Positions 33,518 through 45,021 of a DNA stretch of 64,000 bases are shown here, one piece after another; within the stretch, counting starts at the first letter, position 1, and every line of letters begins with the position of its first letter. This DNA comes from Diplolepis rosae (lineage: Eukaryota; Arthropoda; Insecta; Hymenoptera; Diplolepididae). Both the position numbers and the translations under genes were made by a program. Under the pieces are notes generated by a model that was not told where the DNA came from, made no database searches, and saw nothing but the letters and a program-made list of their open reading frames with translations. Location of the stretch: contig JAPYXD010000680.1 in assembly GCA_030998225.1 (NCBI GenBank), positions 8,680,001 through 8,744,000 on the forward strand, given 5' to 3'.

Positions 33518-34981
33518 TTTTTAAGTAACATAATCTACATGTTAAATTACAGTTAAATTATAGTCCAAACATGCTAGTCCAAATGGTCGTTACCGAGTTG
33601 TCATTCGCATCTTTTTATTTAAGAATTATTCTGTTTCAGATACATTTAGGGAGAGATGTCTGGATATCGAAAGATTGCTATTATTTGGCAGTGAGTAACA
33701 TTAGATCCAATTCAGTGTTCGTAAGGAACTTAGCAATTGCTGTTTTTGGCGAGGAAACTCTTATTAGAAGTACTTTGAGTGGGCGTGGAAGCAACCGAAA
33801 CAAGCAGGCAAAAAATCCGGAATGTGGAAAGCTAGACGAAAGGAAATGCTTAGCCATCAAAGGTATGTATTCGTATTAATCGTAAAGATTTAAAATTTCA
33901 ATTTTATTTAAATTTGATTTGTTTAATTTATTGCGTACCATTTTTAACATGATTTAGCCATTCTGAAAAGAAAAATCTGGCACTTGTATACTGCTTGCAT
34001 TTTAAAATAGAAATAATAGAAATATAATTGTTGTAAATTCGAAAATAATCGGGAATTCCCTTCTTAAAATTTGGTTACCATATTGAACATGCCCCCCAGG
34101 AACATAAAGTATTATATAATTGTTCAATTTCAGATTTTTACCGATATTGGTTGATGGCCGAAAGGAACATGGACGATATTAAAGCCGATATTGAGGCTCA
34201 AAATACCTTCGATTATATACGAAAAAAAATATCGGACATGAAAACAGTTTCACGTGGTAAGATATTGCAAAATTATTTTTAATCCAATGACCCACTTTTC
34301 CTGTGCTTAATATTTAACAGTATTTACGTATTTACATCTTTACAAGGTACATAAATTTATAGGTTTATGCTTGAGTTTACAGGTTCTGTGAAGAGCAGAA
34401 TAAACTCTCAAGAAAACGAAACTGATGCTCTACCTTTGGAAGGAAATACGATGTCAGATGAGGAAAATGAATCTAAACTACCAGAAGATGTACTAGATCT
34501 CGCTTACGCTTTGAGAAATGACAATGAAGAGATGGAAAATCTAGAAGAGGATGAGAAAGTAGAAGAAAATGAAGAAGGGATTGATAAAGCAGAAGAAAAT
34601 GAAACCACAAATGAAACTATTCATAATGGAACACGAATGGAAGAGAATAGTAAGAAGGCAGCAACTCTTTTCGAAGATGACAGTATTGTTCCAGAGAGGA
34701 AAAGCATTTCTGATCGTGAAAGCCCTCTAGGAGATATCGAAAGCCTCGCAGATGATACAACAACTTACGTTGAGGACGCAGAAGAAAAAATAGAAAGAAG
34801 AACAGAAGACAGGCAAAAAGGGGAAGGTTTTCAAGAACAAGAAACTTGTGAGAACCGCGTTCCAAATGTAAAAGCAAATGAGATGTATGATGTGGAATAT
34901 CAACATCATATTAGCTCGTTAAATCTGTCAAAAGAAATTGAAATTCTTCCAGACGGTATTAATTTTTCCGACGTGATGTAA
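30201..34981 (+). CDS. Coiled-coil and BEN-domain protein, ten exons
   Basis: Coding exons: 30201-30270, 31135-31274, 31359-31463, 31516-31575, 31851-32175, 32266-32496, 32575-32666, 33640-33862, 34134-34256 and 34383-34981. All have GT-AG borders and matching phases. The protein starts MITNKYFVKENGTDILCNVL. The 32266-32496 exon is a coiled coil (FKDEIFNLRKQVQDISKECE). The 33640-34256 exons form a BEN domain (IHLGRDVWISKD, FVRNLAIAVFGEETL, CGKLDERKCLAIK, DFYRYWLM). The last exon is a Glu-rich acidic tail ending ILPDGINFSDVM. BEN proteins bind DNA or chromatin, often as transcriptional repressors. Exon 3 (31359-31463) carries an in-frame TAA at 31416-31418. Without that exon the frame stays open for about 620 residues. 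Intron 5 (32176-32265, 90 nt) removes two further stops. The precise orthologue is not assigned. Confidence 0.82.
31359..31463 (+). other. Frame-neutral exon 3 of the BEN gene with an in-frame TAA
   Basis: This 105-nt exon has a TTCTTTAG acceptor and a CAG/GTATAT donor, starting and ending in phase 0. Frame 0 reads RENNQKVKRNLEKKLLALK, then TAA, then KRGATTSNFDGNESQ. Both sides of the stop look coding, so it may be a nonsense mutation, a regulated (poison) exon or a sequencing error. Confidence 0.6.
32698..33456 (+). mobile_element. Tc1/mariner element, copy 3, internally deleted (759 bp)
   Basis: The ends AAAGGGTTTCCCAATAGGGG and CCCTTATTGGGAAACCCTTT are inverted, within a TA-rich target. 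It sits in intron 7 of the BEN gene. It keeps the DNA-binding half of the transposase only. Confidence 0.85.
32811..33341 (+). pseudogene. Truncated Tc1/mariner transposase (DNA-binding half)
   Basis: An uninterrupted 176-residue frame begins MSSFTLPQRLEIVQLFYQNS and includes YGRHSALSTLSIRRITDKLE and VPRRSQELGLSRMTTWRIL. It reaches IIFSNEAHF, where the first catalytic Asp of SDEAHF has become Asn. After that it runs into unrelated sequence and stops, and the other two catalytic Asp residues are deleted. It could still bind transposon ends if expressed, but cannot cut. Confidence 0.8.
33457..33513. repeat. AT dinucleotide microsatellite
   Basis: A long TATATA run starting at the right end of the 32698-33456 element, probably expanded from its TA target. 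Confidence 0.9.
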
Positions 34982-34989
34982 GCGATTTG

Positions 34990-35620
34990 CGTGTGTCTTT
35001 ACAATTTTGTCATAAGTACAAGTTTTATAAATAATATGGACTAATATTGACCTAAAATCTTTTGATTTATTTCATAAAATTGATAATAAGCTTTCAATGT
35101 GTTCCTAATTAGAGGAAGGAACCAGTCTTTGCACTAGATTTTGAGCTTTTGAAATTTATTATGTTTTTTAAATACAATTATAACATTTTTTTTCTTTTCG
35201 GCGATATGATGGTTTATGTGTTGCAATACATTACCGTCCAGGAGTAAAAAGACACCTGTTTTTTCAGATGTAGCTAAAGTCTCTTAATTTGTGTAATATA
35301 ATTTGAAATTTTGTTCCCGATAATAGTACAAAAGGGAATAAAATTATACGCCCGCTAAGCTCAAGTTGTAATTCATCGAATAAGTACAAAGGCGGCATAT
35401 ATGCCTGAGGATCATTGCCGAAGATTCCATCTACTATATTTCAATTTACTTAATGATAAACTTATTATTACTTTTTTTTTAAACCTGTTTCATCACCCTG
35501 TTTGTAATTAAAAAGTATAATTAATAAAATTGCCTGTTCCAAATTATTATAAACTTTAATTTTCTAATACTTACGAATCCTTTTGAATACGAATAATTAA
35601 TTACTACTTTCGAGCACAAA
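34990..35620 (+). other. 3' flank of the BEN gene
   Basis: No gene recognised. AATAAA at 35337-35342 is a possible poly(A) signal about 355 bases past the stop. Confidence 0.4.
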
Positions 35621-35624
35621 ATTG

Positions 35625-35920
35625 CATTCAACGCCGCTAAATGTAATGCGATCTAATACTTTTTAATGCGAAGCATTTATTCCAAATTTCCAGTACCAAG
35701 TCGCATTCGGCATGGTTGAATCTGATGCGATCTAATACTTTTTAATGCAAAGCATTCACACTGCTCTGACACTTTCGATTCGCACTCAGCGAAGTAATGC
35801 TTCATGCGAATCAATATTTTTGAAATCTTTTCTACGTATCAGAAAGCGGAATTAAAACGTATTCAAAATGCTAATAGTTTTTAATACTTTTCAATGCGAC
35901 GTTTTCTGCAGGGCTATTAG
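35625..35920. repeat. Short direct repeats ATCTAATACTTTTTAATGC
   Basis: The word ATGCGATCTAATACTTTTTA, followed by ATGC(G/A)AAGCATT, occurs at about 35647 and 35731. Related AATGC-rich words continue to 35920. Origin unknown. Confidence 0.55.
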
Positions 35921-36779
35921 ATTCCTACACGAAAAAAAATATGGTACAGATGCCTATACATTTGGGTATGCTGCGTTCCCTCTGTGGGTGAGCAACTGCC
36001 CTTTTTTGGGGAGCAGTTGACTTACGTCGAAGGAACACAGCACTCCTTCCGATAGGAAGTGTAGTTGCACCGCAACGTCAGACAATTGCGAAATCAATCG
36101 AAAGTACAAGTTTTAAGTTTTTTATGATTTACATGAAAGTGCCCATTGAAATGGTGTTTTCTGTATATATATAGAAGTACTTTTTGGTGCATTACGATCT
36201 GTTTACAAATAACCTAACCTCAATGTTGAAAATTGAAAATATTTTACATCATTTTAAGAAATTAAACAAATTCTTCAAAAGATATGTAATAATTAACAAC
36301 GATTTCAGAATTATCAAAACAATTGAATTTTCATTGAAAAATATAGTCTTATCTCAGTTTATATAACTCATTCACTAGCGAGTGACTCGTGATTGAATAT
36401 CTTTCTTGTTAATAGTGGTTCGTATCGCACTACAGTCTGTTACGACTGTAAATTTGATTCCAAGTAGATAAACTTAAAATTTTCTGAAGGCCATGTACAC
36501 TACCAAGGTTTCTAAATCATAAAAATGATATCTCTGTTCTTCAGGAGTTGACTTTCGACTATAATGTGAAACAACGCGTTTTTCATTCACATGTTTCTGA
36601 ATTTATCGCACCTATTCCTATTCCACACGCATCTGTGTGCGCCTCAGTTTCATGCTTAGGATAATAAATTACTAAAATCGGACGATTAATAAATACACTT
36701 TTAAAACTATTTCGAACTGTAAAAATCTTTCCTCCATTGTTTCTGTACCAATCAAAACATCAGGAATGTAAACAATGTA
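35921..36779. other. Intergenic, nothing recognised
   Basis: AT-rich sequence. The open frame at 36184-36366 has no family features. Confidence 0.35.
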
Positions 36780-36963
36780 CCAATGCACACAATTCGGGTA
36801 ATTACGAGACTCGCTTAAAATGCTCGCAGGACTGATCGCGCCTCGGCTTCGTATCGGCTATTCCTCAGCTACGCCTCGACTACGCCTTGGCTTCAATCTC
36901 CTGCGAGCATTGTCGCTCGTCGCGTTATAACCCTCATTATGCGCCTAGGCACATAATATACTA
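36780..36963 (-). mobile_element. Foldback element FB, copy 3 (core module only)
   Basis: One FB module reads from CACACAATTCGGGTAATTAC through a CTCGGCTTCG/CTACGCCTCG array to GCGCCTAGGCACATAATATA. It lacks the long arms seen at 9 kb. Confidence 0.75.
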
Positions 36964-37095
36964 GTAGGAATTTCTCAGCGATGATTAACTATTCTGTTGA
37001 TATTTCTATAGCTTTTTATTTGTGTTTTGGTTTTTGTAAAAAAATTTGCTATGTATAGCAAAAATATTCTTTTTAAGTAAGTTTTCCTCTTATAC

Positions 37096-37320
37096 ACTGA
37101 AAAAAATGGTTAGTAAAACCGACTACTGTGGTTTGTAAAATATGCCTCAGCTATTTTATTAGTTAACACAACAAGTTTTTTTGTTGGTGTTACTACCCAA
37201 GTTCTTGTGATAAAAATTGAGATAGTAACATCAACAAAAAAAATTTATGTGATAACTAATAAAATAGCTGAGGCATATTTTACAAACCGAAGTAGTTGGT
37301 TTTACTAACCATTTTGTCAA
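37096..37320. mobile_element. Palindromic MITE with CACTGAAAAAAA end
   Basis: ATGGTTAGTAAAACCGACTA, followed later by AAATATGCCTCAGCTATTTT, is mirrored by AAAATAGCTGAGGCATATTT and TTGGTTTTACTAACCAT. The length is about 225 bp, with a short loop. It is non-coding. Confidence 0.8.
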
Positions 37321-37341
37321 TGAAAATTTTGAAGCGTCTGA

Positions 37342-37910
37342 TTCTCGATTTCACTCGGGATTTGTGAAACATGTCATCGTACTCTGACTGATTACGGAAA
37401 TGGAAAGTCTGGAAGAAGTTTGCCATCCATGCCTAATTATACGCATATAATTTTACCTAAAGAAACTCGCACAGATGAAGACTCATGTAATTGTTTCGTT
37501 TCTTTGACTGGGAAATATAAAGGCCACTCAAAGATCGAAAAAGGAAAAGGCCATAAAAATGATTCGGTTCGAATTACTACTGAAAATGGATTGTATAGCA
37601 GTTTGAAAAATGTAAATCTTCCGAAAAAAGTCCAAGTCAATGATACGTTACGCTCATCTATTTCAATGTGCAATTTGTGTCTTCAGGAAGTCGGCCGAGG
37701 TAAATCTCATCCTTGTATTACTCCTGCTCAATGTCAGGATAATGTATTAAAATTTGTTGGAAAACTTCCTGAAAACAGAAAGAGCAAGTTGCTAATTCGA
37801 TATTAAATATAAAAAGGAAAATTGATTTATCTAGCGACTTTAACAATAGTAGGACATCTAGTCATCAAAACACGTCATTGAATTTGTCTACAATGGGTCG
37901 TAAGTTAAAA
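37342..37910 (+). pseudogene. Cysteine-rich protein fragment, frameshifted, family not named
   Basis: The open frame reads ICETCHRTLTDYGNGKSGRS, LPSMPNYTHIILPKET, SCNCFVSLTG, then CNLCLQEVGRGKSHPC and NVLKFVGKLPENRK, and stops at 37806. The adjacent frame continues QKEQVANSILNIKR and SSDFNNSRTSSHQN until R1 begins near 37928, so a one-base indel near 37785 split it. The paired CxxC and C-x2-C-x9-HPC patterns suggest zinc binding. I associate this layout with multicopy, transposon-linked insect and cnidarian proteins but cannot name the family. The start and end are missing. Confidence 0.45.
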
Positions 37911-37927
37911 GTTAGTTTACATCCAGT

Positions 37928-39242
37928 TAAAAAAATCTGCCCGCTTGGCGGGCACATTCTCATCGCGCGCAGCTCGCTTCGCTCGCAAGTTTGAGTGCGC
38001 CTAGGGCGCGCGATTTGATTTGATACTGAAGCTCAAACAAATTTTATAATAATATTACAGATGATGTGAATTACATATTTCCTCAAAGTCACTCAATTTC
38101 TTTTTGAATTTAAGTGAAACAGGAAATTCAATTTACTTAAGGCTCTATCAGCCTTAAGGAACACATTCTCATCATGGCGCTCGCGCTTCGCGCTCGATTT
38201 TCTGTATACATTTCAGTAACTTTTTAATAAATTACATGATAAAAATAATTTATTTTCTTCCAAATTTCTCAAAAAGAAAAAACAATCGTAGACTGTATTT
38301 AAGGAAACGATTTCGCAGAACAACGCTTATTTCGTATCTCAGATATTTTGGTGAAAAAAATCGAATTTTTTTAATGATAAAAATCAAAACATAAAATATA
38401 CATCATGTCCCGAAATATCTTAATGAGAATTTGTAGACCTCATTTAGCCAAACAATTTTCAATCTAAACGTTTTTTTGTATCTCACATATTTTGTCTAAA
38501 AAATGGAATTTTTGAATTTTAATCGTATTTTTTGGAATTGAAACGAAAAATATATGTTTTTTCAAAAACTGTGTGAGATAAAATTTGTAGATCTTTTTAA
38601 AACGAACAACTTTGTATTCTTACGTTTTTTTCGTATTTCGAATATTATTGTTAAAAAATTGAATTTTGAATTTTCAATAGTTTTTTTTTAATTGAAAAGA
38701 AAAATATGCATCTTATGAAAAAATGTTACAATTCAAATTTGTAGGACTTTATGTAGAAAATAATATTGTATCATAACGTTTTTTCGTATCTCGTATAATT
38801 TAACTGGAAAATGGAATTTTGATATTGACTTTTTTCGAATTTGAATATGCTGTAACATTTCTAATTTTGATTTAATCAAAAAATGTTATTAGGATAATTT
38901 GTAGAGATTTATGAGCACTATCAAAAACCAGTATTGGAATTTTTGATCTTTTCAAAAACACAAAAGTAGTGCTCAATCCCTCAATTTTGATTGGATGTGG
39001 CTGGTTAACGAACTTGTCCTTGCTTTTTCGGCTCCGATAAAGTGTGCCAAAGCTCAATTCAATCTGACAATTCTATCGAGAGTTATGCCGCACACGACCT
39101 ACTACAGACAGACAGACAGACAGACACTTTCGTAAAAACCATTTTTTCTGACTCAGGGGGTCTCAAAACGTAAAGATTTGATGAAAATTTCGAAAGTCAT
39201 TTTTCACATAAAACCAATACCTTCTCATTCATGATGAGAATG
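37928..39242 (-). repeat. Repeat R1, long copy in inverted orientation
   Basis: This is the reverse complement of 23687-25100 along most of its length. It runs from GCCCGCTTGGCGGGCACATT at the left to CCTTCTCATTCATGATGAGA at the right. It is slightly shorter in the hairpin-rich end. It interrupts the cysteine-rich open frame. Confidence 0.8.
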
Positions 39243-40149
39243 CAATAACGAATTTTCATATTTCGCTAAAACATGTCGTCAAAAATAAGTAAAAATATTT
39301 AAATCACAGTTGAGTAAAATTCAGAAGTGCAGGGTGAAGTTTAAAAGCATGCATTAAAATTTTTGAAATATATATATTATTACTCTTAGTATAATTATAA
39401 AAAACCAATCTTTTATTAAATCACAATAATAGTAAAGCTTACCGTTCATTCTACGTTTCAATCGAGAGTTAAGTAAACTGTGCATCACGAGACTTATTCC
39501 ACCAACTAGATATATCTATTCACGAAGGAACGAATGAAAGTAATCTGCGCCTTGGGCACACATAAAATATTTTTAATTTGAAAAACGTGTTGAATTTTCA
39601 GTATACTGATGTTCCAAGTTATTATTTTATAAAATATATATTATAATATGTATAATAATATAATATATAATAATATCTATATAATATTATATAATATTTA
39701 ATAATCAAAATCAATTAAATACATACAAAAAACGATTACAGTTTATTTTAGTACTCTAAATCTCGAATAGCGGATTCCACTTATAAACTTATAAACAGTG
39801 TTAACCACTACTTTTTTTATGATTATCCACTAGTTTATATAATTTATTTAAAAGTTTCACACAATCTAGTTACATAGATTCTGTAAGTTTAATAAATTCT
39901 TAATTCATGATTTTTTCTTAATTCATTTATAATTACTTCTTTCTCTTTCACTTAAGTTTTTTAAATTAAATTGATTTCATGAAAATTTAAATAACAAAAG
40001 TCTTACATAAATAAGATAATAATACATAGTATGACATACAATTTGAAAAATCTAGAAAGGATTTAGATTTCACATAAATTCCATAGACACAATAATAATT
40101 CAAAATTCTAAATTGTGAAATACATATTTTGAAAATATACATATCCAAA
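39243..40149. other. Intergenic, nothing recognised
   Basis: Very AT-rich sequence with no supported gene or repeat boundary. Confidence 0.35.
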
Positions 40150-41637
40150 ACGCCAAGCTTAGACATATGGTAAACAAACCGTTTTGACACATTAGTGATT
40201 TTGTTTTGGCGTCATATACTTTTGGTTGTGTGAAAATGTCTGATTTTGTGCCAAATAATCGTCATTTACAGGAAGTGTTGATTTTTTTCTTTTATTCGAA
40301 AAAAACGGTGGCTGAAGCGCATCGAGAGCTCCAAAAAGTTCACGGAGATGCTGCTCTAAGTGAAACAACATGCCGTGATTCGAAATATTGTCAATTAATA
40401 TATAAATCAAAATTTAAGAAAGTACATATACGAAGAAATAACTTAAGTTTTTGTTTAGTTTCAATTTATTATTTATTAAATAACTTTTAGTCTACATGCA
40501 GCTTCATGAAAATAGCATTAGAAGAAAGGTAAGTATCAAAGGTAAGTATACAGTGACAATATTTAATATTTAAATAAATTAAAAATTCATATCAATTAGT
40601 ATTATTCAAAATTAACAATAGTTCAAATCAATTGAAAAATACAACATAAACAATGTAAACTAAAATCATTTGAGAATGACACATCAGTAACCTAACCTTA
40701 AATTTCCTTACATAATACATCTAATATATTAGAACTTCTTAAACCTCTAGTGCCTTATAATATATTTCTCGCAGATCGCACACTCACAAACCATTTATAA
40801 TAATTCCTGAAAATCATAAACATCAAATATTTCAAGATTTCAAAATTTCTGTCAACTTGTCAAATTTTGTAAACATAAATTGACAGAAATCATCTCAAAC
40901 CTTCAAATAGCCGAGCGAGGCGAGGACGACGAGAAATTACAAGTTCGAATCGTTCGTCTTCGTACATATTCGGTTTTACCCGAAGCAGTGACGTCACAGA
41001 CAGTGGTAATCATTAAATTCTCGTTTTGCGGCTCCAAACTGGTAGGTATGGAAGGGGTAAATTTCATCCACGATCTGGGAGCACTGCTCCGGGGTCCCTA
41101 ATAAGGAACCCAAGTTGCTTGTTTTTGAATCATTCCCAACGCATGTAATCGCTTGGAAATGGCTTGGCGGGTAACTCTTAATGCTGAAGCAAGCTCTTAT
41201 TGCGTTTGGCACGGATCCTCATCGAGCAATGCCTCTACTTCAGCGTCTTCGAAGGTTTTTGGCCTTCCTTCACACGGACGGTGGTCAACATCGAAATCAC
41301 CGTTTTTGAAGCGACAGAACCAATCACGACACGTTGTTCCACTTAGAGCAGCACCTCCGTAAACTTTTTGGAGCTCTTGATGCGCTTCAGCCGCTGTTTT
41401 CTTCGAATGAAAGAAGAAAATCGACACTTCCCGCAAATGACAATTATTTGGTACAAAATCACACATTTTCACACAACCAAAAGTATATGACGCCAAAACA
41501 AAATCACTAATGTGTCAAAACGGTTTGTTTACCATATGCCTAAGCTTGGTTCATGACGTTGTGGATAGGTCAAAATTGACCAGCACTTACGGCTGGAGCC
41601 ATCTATTGACAAACAGCGGGAACTTAGTTGCGTACTA
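40150..41637. mobile_element. Two head-to-head mariner 5' ends (inverted pair)
   Basis: The left piece (40150-40385, plus strand) and right piece (41637 to about 41100, minus strand) encode the same mariner N-terminus, MASYTFGCVKM(S/C)DFVPNN. The right piece continues TTCRDWFCRFKNGDFDVDHR and RPKTFEDAEVEALLDED with a stop after CQTQ. It ends at the terminus AACTTAGTTGCG near 41637. The left piece lacks its outer terminus and breaks after TTCRD. The catalytic domains are absent. Confidence 0.75.
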
Positions 41638-42054
41638 ATATATTATTTGTAATAAATAACTTTCAGAGATTGGCAAGGTAAAACTTGAACATAGGATTCC
41701 TGATTGACTTAAAAATATGTGATTGATCTAGTTTAAAGCAAAGGACAATATAAATTATGGAGAAGTAGATCATGAAGACACAAAATGGTGTCGGGTATCG
41801 AGACCGACATAGTATGAAGACAATGTCGAATATAAATTTTTCCTGTTAAGATTGGAATGCGCATGTGAAATTCGACAAAGGAATTTATCAAGTGTTGTGA
41901 GATTGATGGAATTGGTAATTTATAAGAACTTTTAATCTGTTGATATCATTACCAGTACTATTAATTTTGAAATTTAAAGAATTTGAATTTGATTTGCATT
42001 ACTCCTAAAGTAATAAAACATCAATAAAAGAGTTTACTCCTTTACAAGTGAGAA

Positions 42055-42125
42055 ATTTCAACAATCCCATGTGATACGCGACCAAAAATCCTCCGATAAT
42101 GTAGGAAGCGACAAAAATTTCAAAC
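42055..42125 (-). repeat. Terminal fragment of the ATTATCGGAGGATCACTAGT family
   Basis: The words TGATACGCGACC, CCTCCGATAATGTAGGAAG and GACAAAAATTTCAAACTCA match the arms at 61250 and 61610 and the fragment at 49345. Confidence 0.55.
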
Positions 42126-42344
42126 TCAGCCACCTAATTTGAAATTATTAACAAAAAAGTTTCTTTTTTATTTGAGTTTTGAATATTCAGAAAATAGCGT
42201 CTTACACCCACACTTGAAATGTGGTTTCAAATTATTGCTCCAAAACAAGGATCAGACATGATCCAAATTTTAGTGCAACTAACTTTTGCAATTTAACCAA
42301 GTTTTATTTATTTTAAAATGAATTATGGAAAAGTAGAAGACTGT

Positions 42345-43022
42345 AAATAAAATAAAGTTGATAATGAGTCGCACAAGTTAGCCTCAAGGCCAATTCTTGG
42401 TCGACCCTGCAGTTTTACTTTATTCTACAACAAAATATGATCATTGAATTTGAAATTAAATTTGTTATAGCAAAAGTCAAACAAGACGCGAGTTGCGAAC
42501 AATTAATTTCCTATTAGACTAGCCAGGTTAGCCTCAAGGTTAAAACCCTGGGTAGTCTGGAAACATTGTGTTTTCTTAATTTCAAATAAAATAAAGTCGC
42601 TAACTTAATCACTTAAGTTAACCTCAAGGTCAACTCCCTTCGTGATTTTACAGTTTTATTTTATTTTATTACACAATATAAAATTGTTAGGGAAAAGTTT
42701 CATCATATATGCATAGTATTATTCTTCAAACAATTTAAACTAGGCTTAAACTCAGAATCATAGCTGATTCGTGCATTCAAACAAAGCATGAAGGTCTAAG
42801 ATATGAGATTTGGATGAACCATGGAGTTTTGCAACTAAATTTTTAGAAACATTGATGGAATTGTAATTATTTATCTGGGTAGTAAAATGTTTAAATTAGT
42901 TGGCAGGATTAATAGCCTGATAGTTAAACAACTTGTTATCTTATTTACTCTGTTTACTTTTCAAACGAAGCAAAATAAAGTCGTTAATTCAATTACTCAA
43001 GTTATCCTCAAGGTCAAATCCT
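42345..43022. repeat. Degenerate repeats around AAGTTANCCTCAAGGTCAA
   Basis: AATAAAGT(C/T)G(C/A/T)TAA followed by AGTTA(G/A/T)CCTCAAGG occurs at about 42350, 42590 and 42970, with a further partial near 42528. Spacing varies. It is probably an old tandem array or ends of a decayed element. Confidence 0.5.
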
Positions 43023-43025
43023 TTG

Positions 43026-43213
43026 AACCGTATATCGATTTTCCAAAACATTAATTTTCCTAGGCGCAGTGAACTTCACGCTGGAAATCCTAAGAAGTTT
43101 TAGGTACCTTTCTTGTCAATTATAATGCGCGCCTGAAAATTCTTAGAATTTCCAGCGTGAAGTTCACTGCGCCTGGGAGAATTAGTGCTTTGGAGAATCG
43201 ATATACGGTCCAA
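43026..43213. mobile_element. Small hairpin element, about 80-bp arms
   Basis: ACCGTATATCGATTTTCCAA followed by GGCGCAGTGAACTTCACGCT is mirrored by AGCGTGAAGTTCACTGCGCC and GAGAATCGATATACGGTCC. The loop is about 40 bases. Confidence 0.8.
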
Positions 43214-43368
43214 AGTACACCCTACCAGTGGAATCGACGGCAGAATCGATTCTTGAGCGTCGGATTCGACGTCGATTCTCTCCTTTTACGTTGTTTGGAT
43301 CCCAGTATTCCCAGTGCGCCCGGTCCAGCCCTGTCCGACGAAAGCCTTTTTCAATGTTAAAAAAGTCG

Positions 43369-44763
43369 TCTCTTAGTGATGACAGGTGGAAACTAATCCG
43401 TAAGGCGGCGCCAACTCCGTCCTCTCATATGAAAGTATTGTTTTATATGGAGAAAATTGATAAACAATTAAAGTTTTATCATTTTTGAAGAACTAAGATT
43501 ATCAATTTTATTGAAATAACATTTTTAAATACTAATCAGAACTTGAAACATAAAATAGTTATAACACTCTAGAAAATTAATCGCAAAAAAACAAGAAATA
43601 AATTGTCTTGCATGTAGGATCCTTATATCACGCATAATTAGAGTAAAATTATTTCTTTATTAATATTTCTTTATCAATATCGATAATAATGGAAATATTA
43701 GCAATATATTTATTTATTGCTTTTTTTCATTAATTGCCTTATTTTATGTTGATAATACAAAATATTATGCATTGCATTATGAGTAACAAGACCTTATCAT
43801 TTGATCTAATATAGTTGCTTCAATAAAGTATAAGTATTAATTGATGGATTGAATTAATATATATAATTAATTCAAGCAATCAATTATTCATGATCTAATA
43901 AAAAAATTCAATTAATAAATTAATCGAAAAAATAAAAATTGTCTATTATTATATTATTATGAAACATTAATCATATTCAAATTATTGTAATGAACTAATA
44001 TGAAACATTATTGAACGTTAAATTGACAAATAATTAAAATATTTAGTCAGTTGAAATCCATAAGAAATCTTGCACTGAAATAATTGCGCCATGGAGAGAA
44101 AAAGTCGACCAATAAATTTTTGCAAAAATTATTATAGCACCTATTAAAAGGGTCTTCCATTAAATCAAAAAAACTTTAATATTTCATGCGGAAATTGTCA
44201 TTATTCTGATCCATTTTTTAAATTACAATATGTATCACAAATATACAATCAAACTAATAAATAAATCACTTAATAGCATTTTTCAAAAACTTTAAATGTA
44301 TTTATTACTTTTCTTTTGGTGCTTATTTCACATACTTATCAACAATTTTCTATCACATGTGTATTAGCTTTTTAATCACAAACAAATATATCAATACATG
44401 ATAATTATAAATCATTATTTAGATAAAAAAGCTTCATAAACTCGTCAAAAACAAATTAAACATTTTCTTTTAAATATTTAATACCATTAATTATATAAAT
44501 TAATTTTGTTAATGAGATATAAGTACACTTACTCAGTTCTGATTTACTTACTCAGTTCATGTTTATGAGTAAATAAATTTGCACTAGAAACACTAAACTT
44601 CATTAATAATGAAAACAATTATTAAAATTTAGGAAATGTTTCCATTTTTCTAGTAATTGTTTAAATTTGTTCATAAACACCATGCAAAACAATACTTTCA
44701 TATGAGTGGGCGGAGGTGGCGCCGCCTTACGGATTAGTTTCCACCTGTCATCACTAAGAGACC
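43369..44763. mobile_element. TIR element, about 1.4 kb, AT-rich core
   Basis: The inverted ends of about 80 bases begin TCTCTTAGTGATGACAGGTG and include CCGTAAGGCGGCGCCA(A/C)CTC and CATATGAAAGTATTG. The interior is very AT-rich and non-coding. Confidence 0.8.
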
Positions 44764-45021
44764 GAAATTTAGCTGGTCGTCGGATAGGGCTGGGCCGGTC
44801 GCATATCGCGGCAGATTTTTACTTTCATCCACTTGCATCCACGTCTCTGACTTTTGTTTGTGCTACAAGCATCTTTAATTTTACTTCTTTTTATTTTTAT
44901 TTTTGGCGCTTGGCATGCTACCCCCAAGTGTTGTGTGGTTGTACTTCTAAAAAACCGGTGATACAGTGCGTTGTTCTCATTGTCACGTTCAACTTAGGTT
45001 TTGCAACAGCACGTCTTCAAT

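Noticed and set aside
34617..34909. Minus-strand frames opposite the last BEN exon
   Set aside because: They are antisense shadows of the Glu-rich coding exon (poly-Phe/Leu products).
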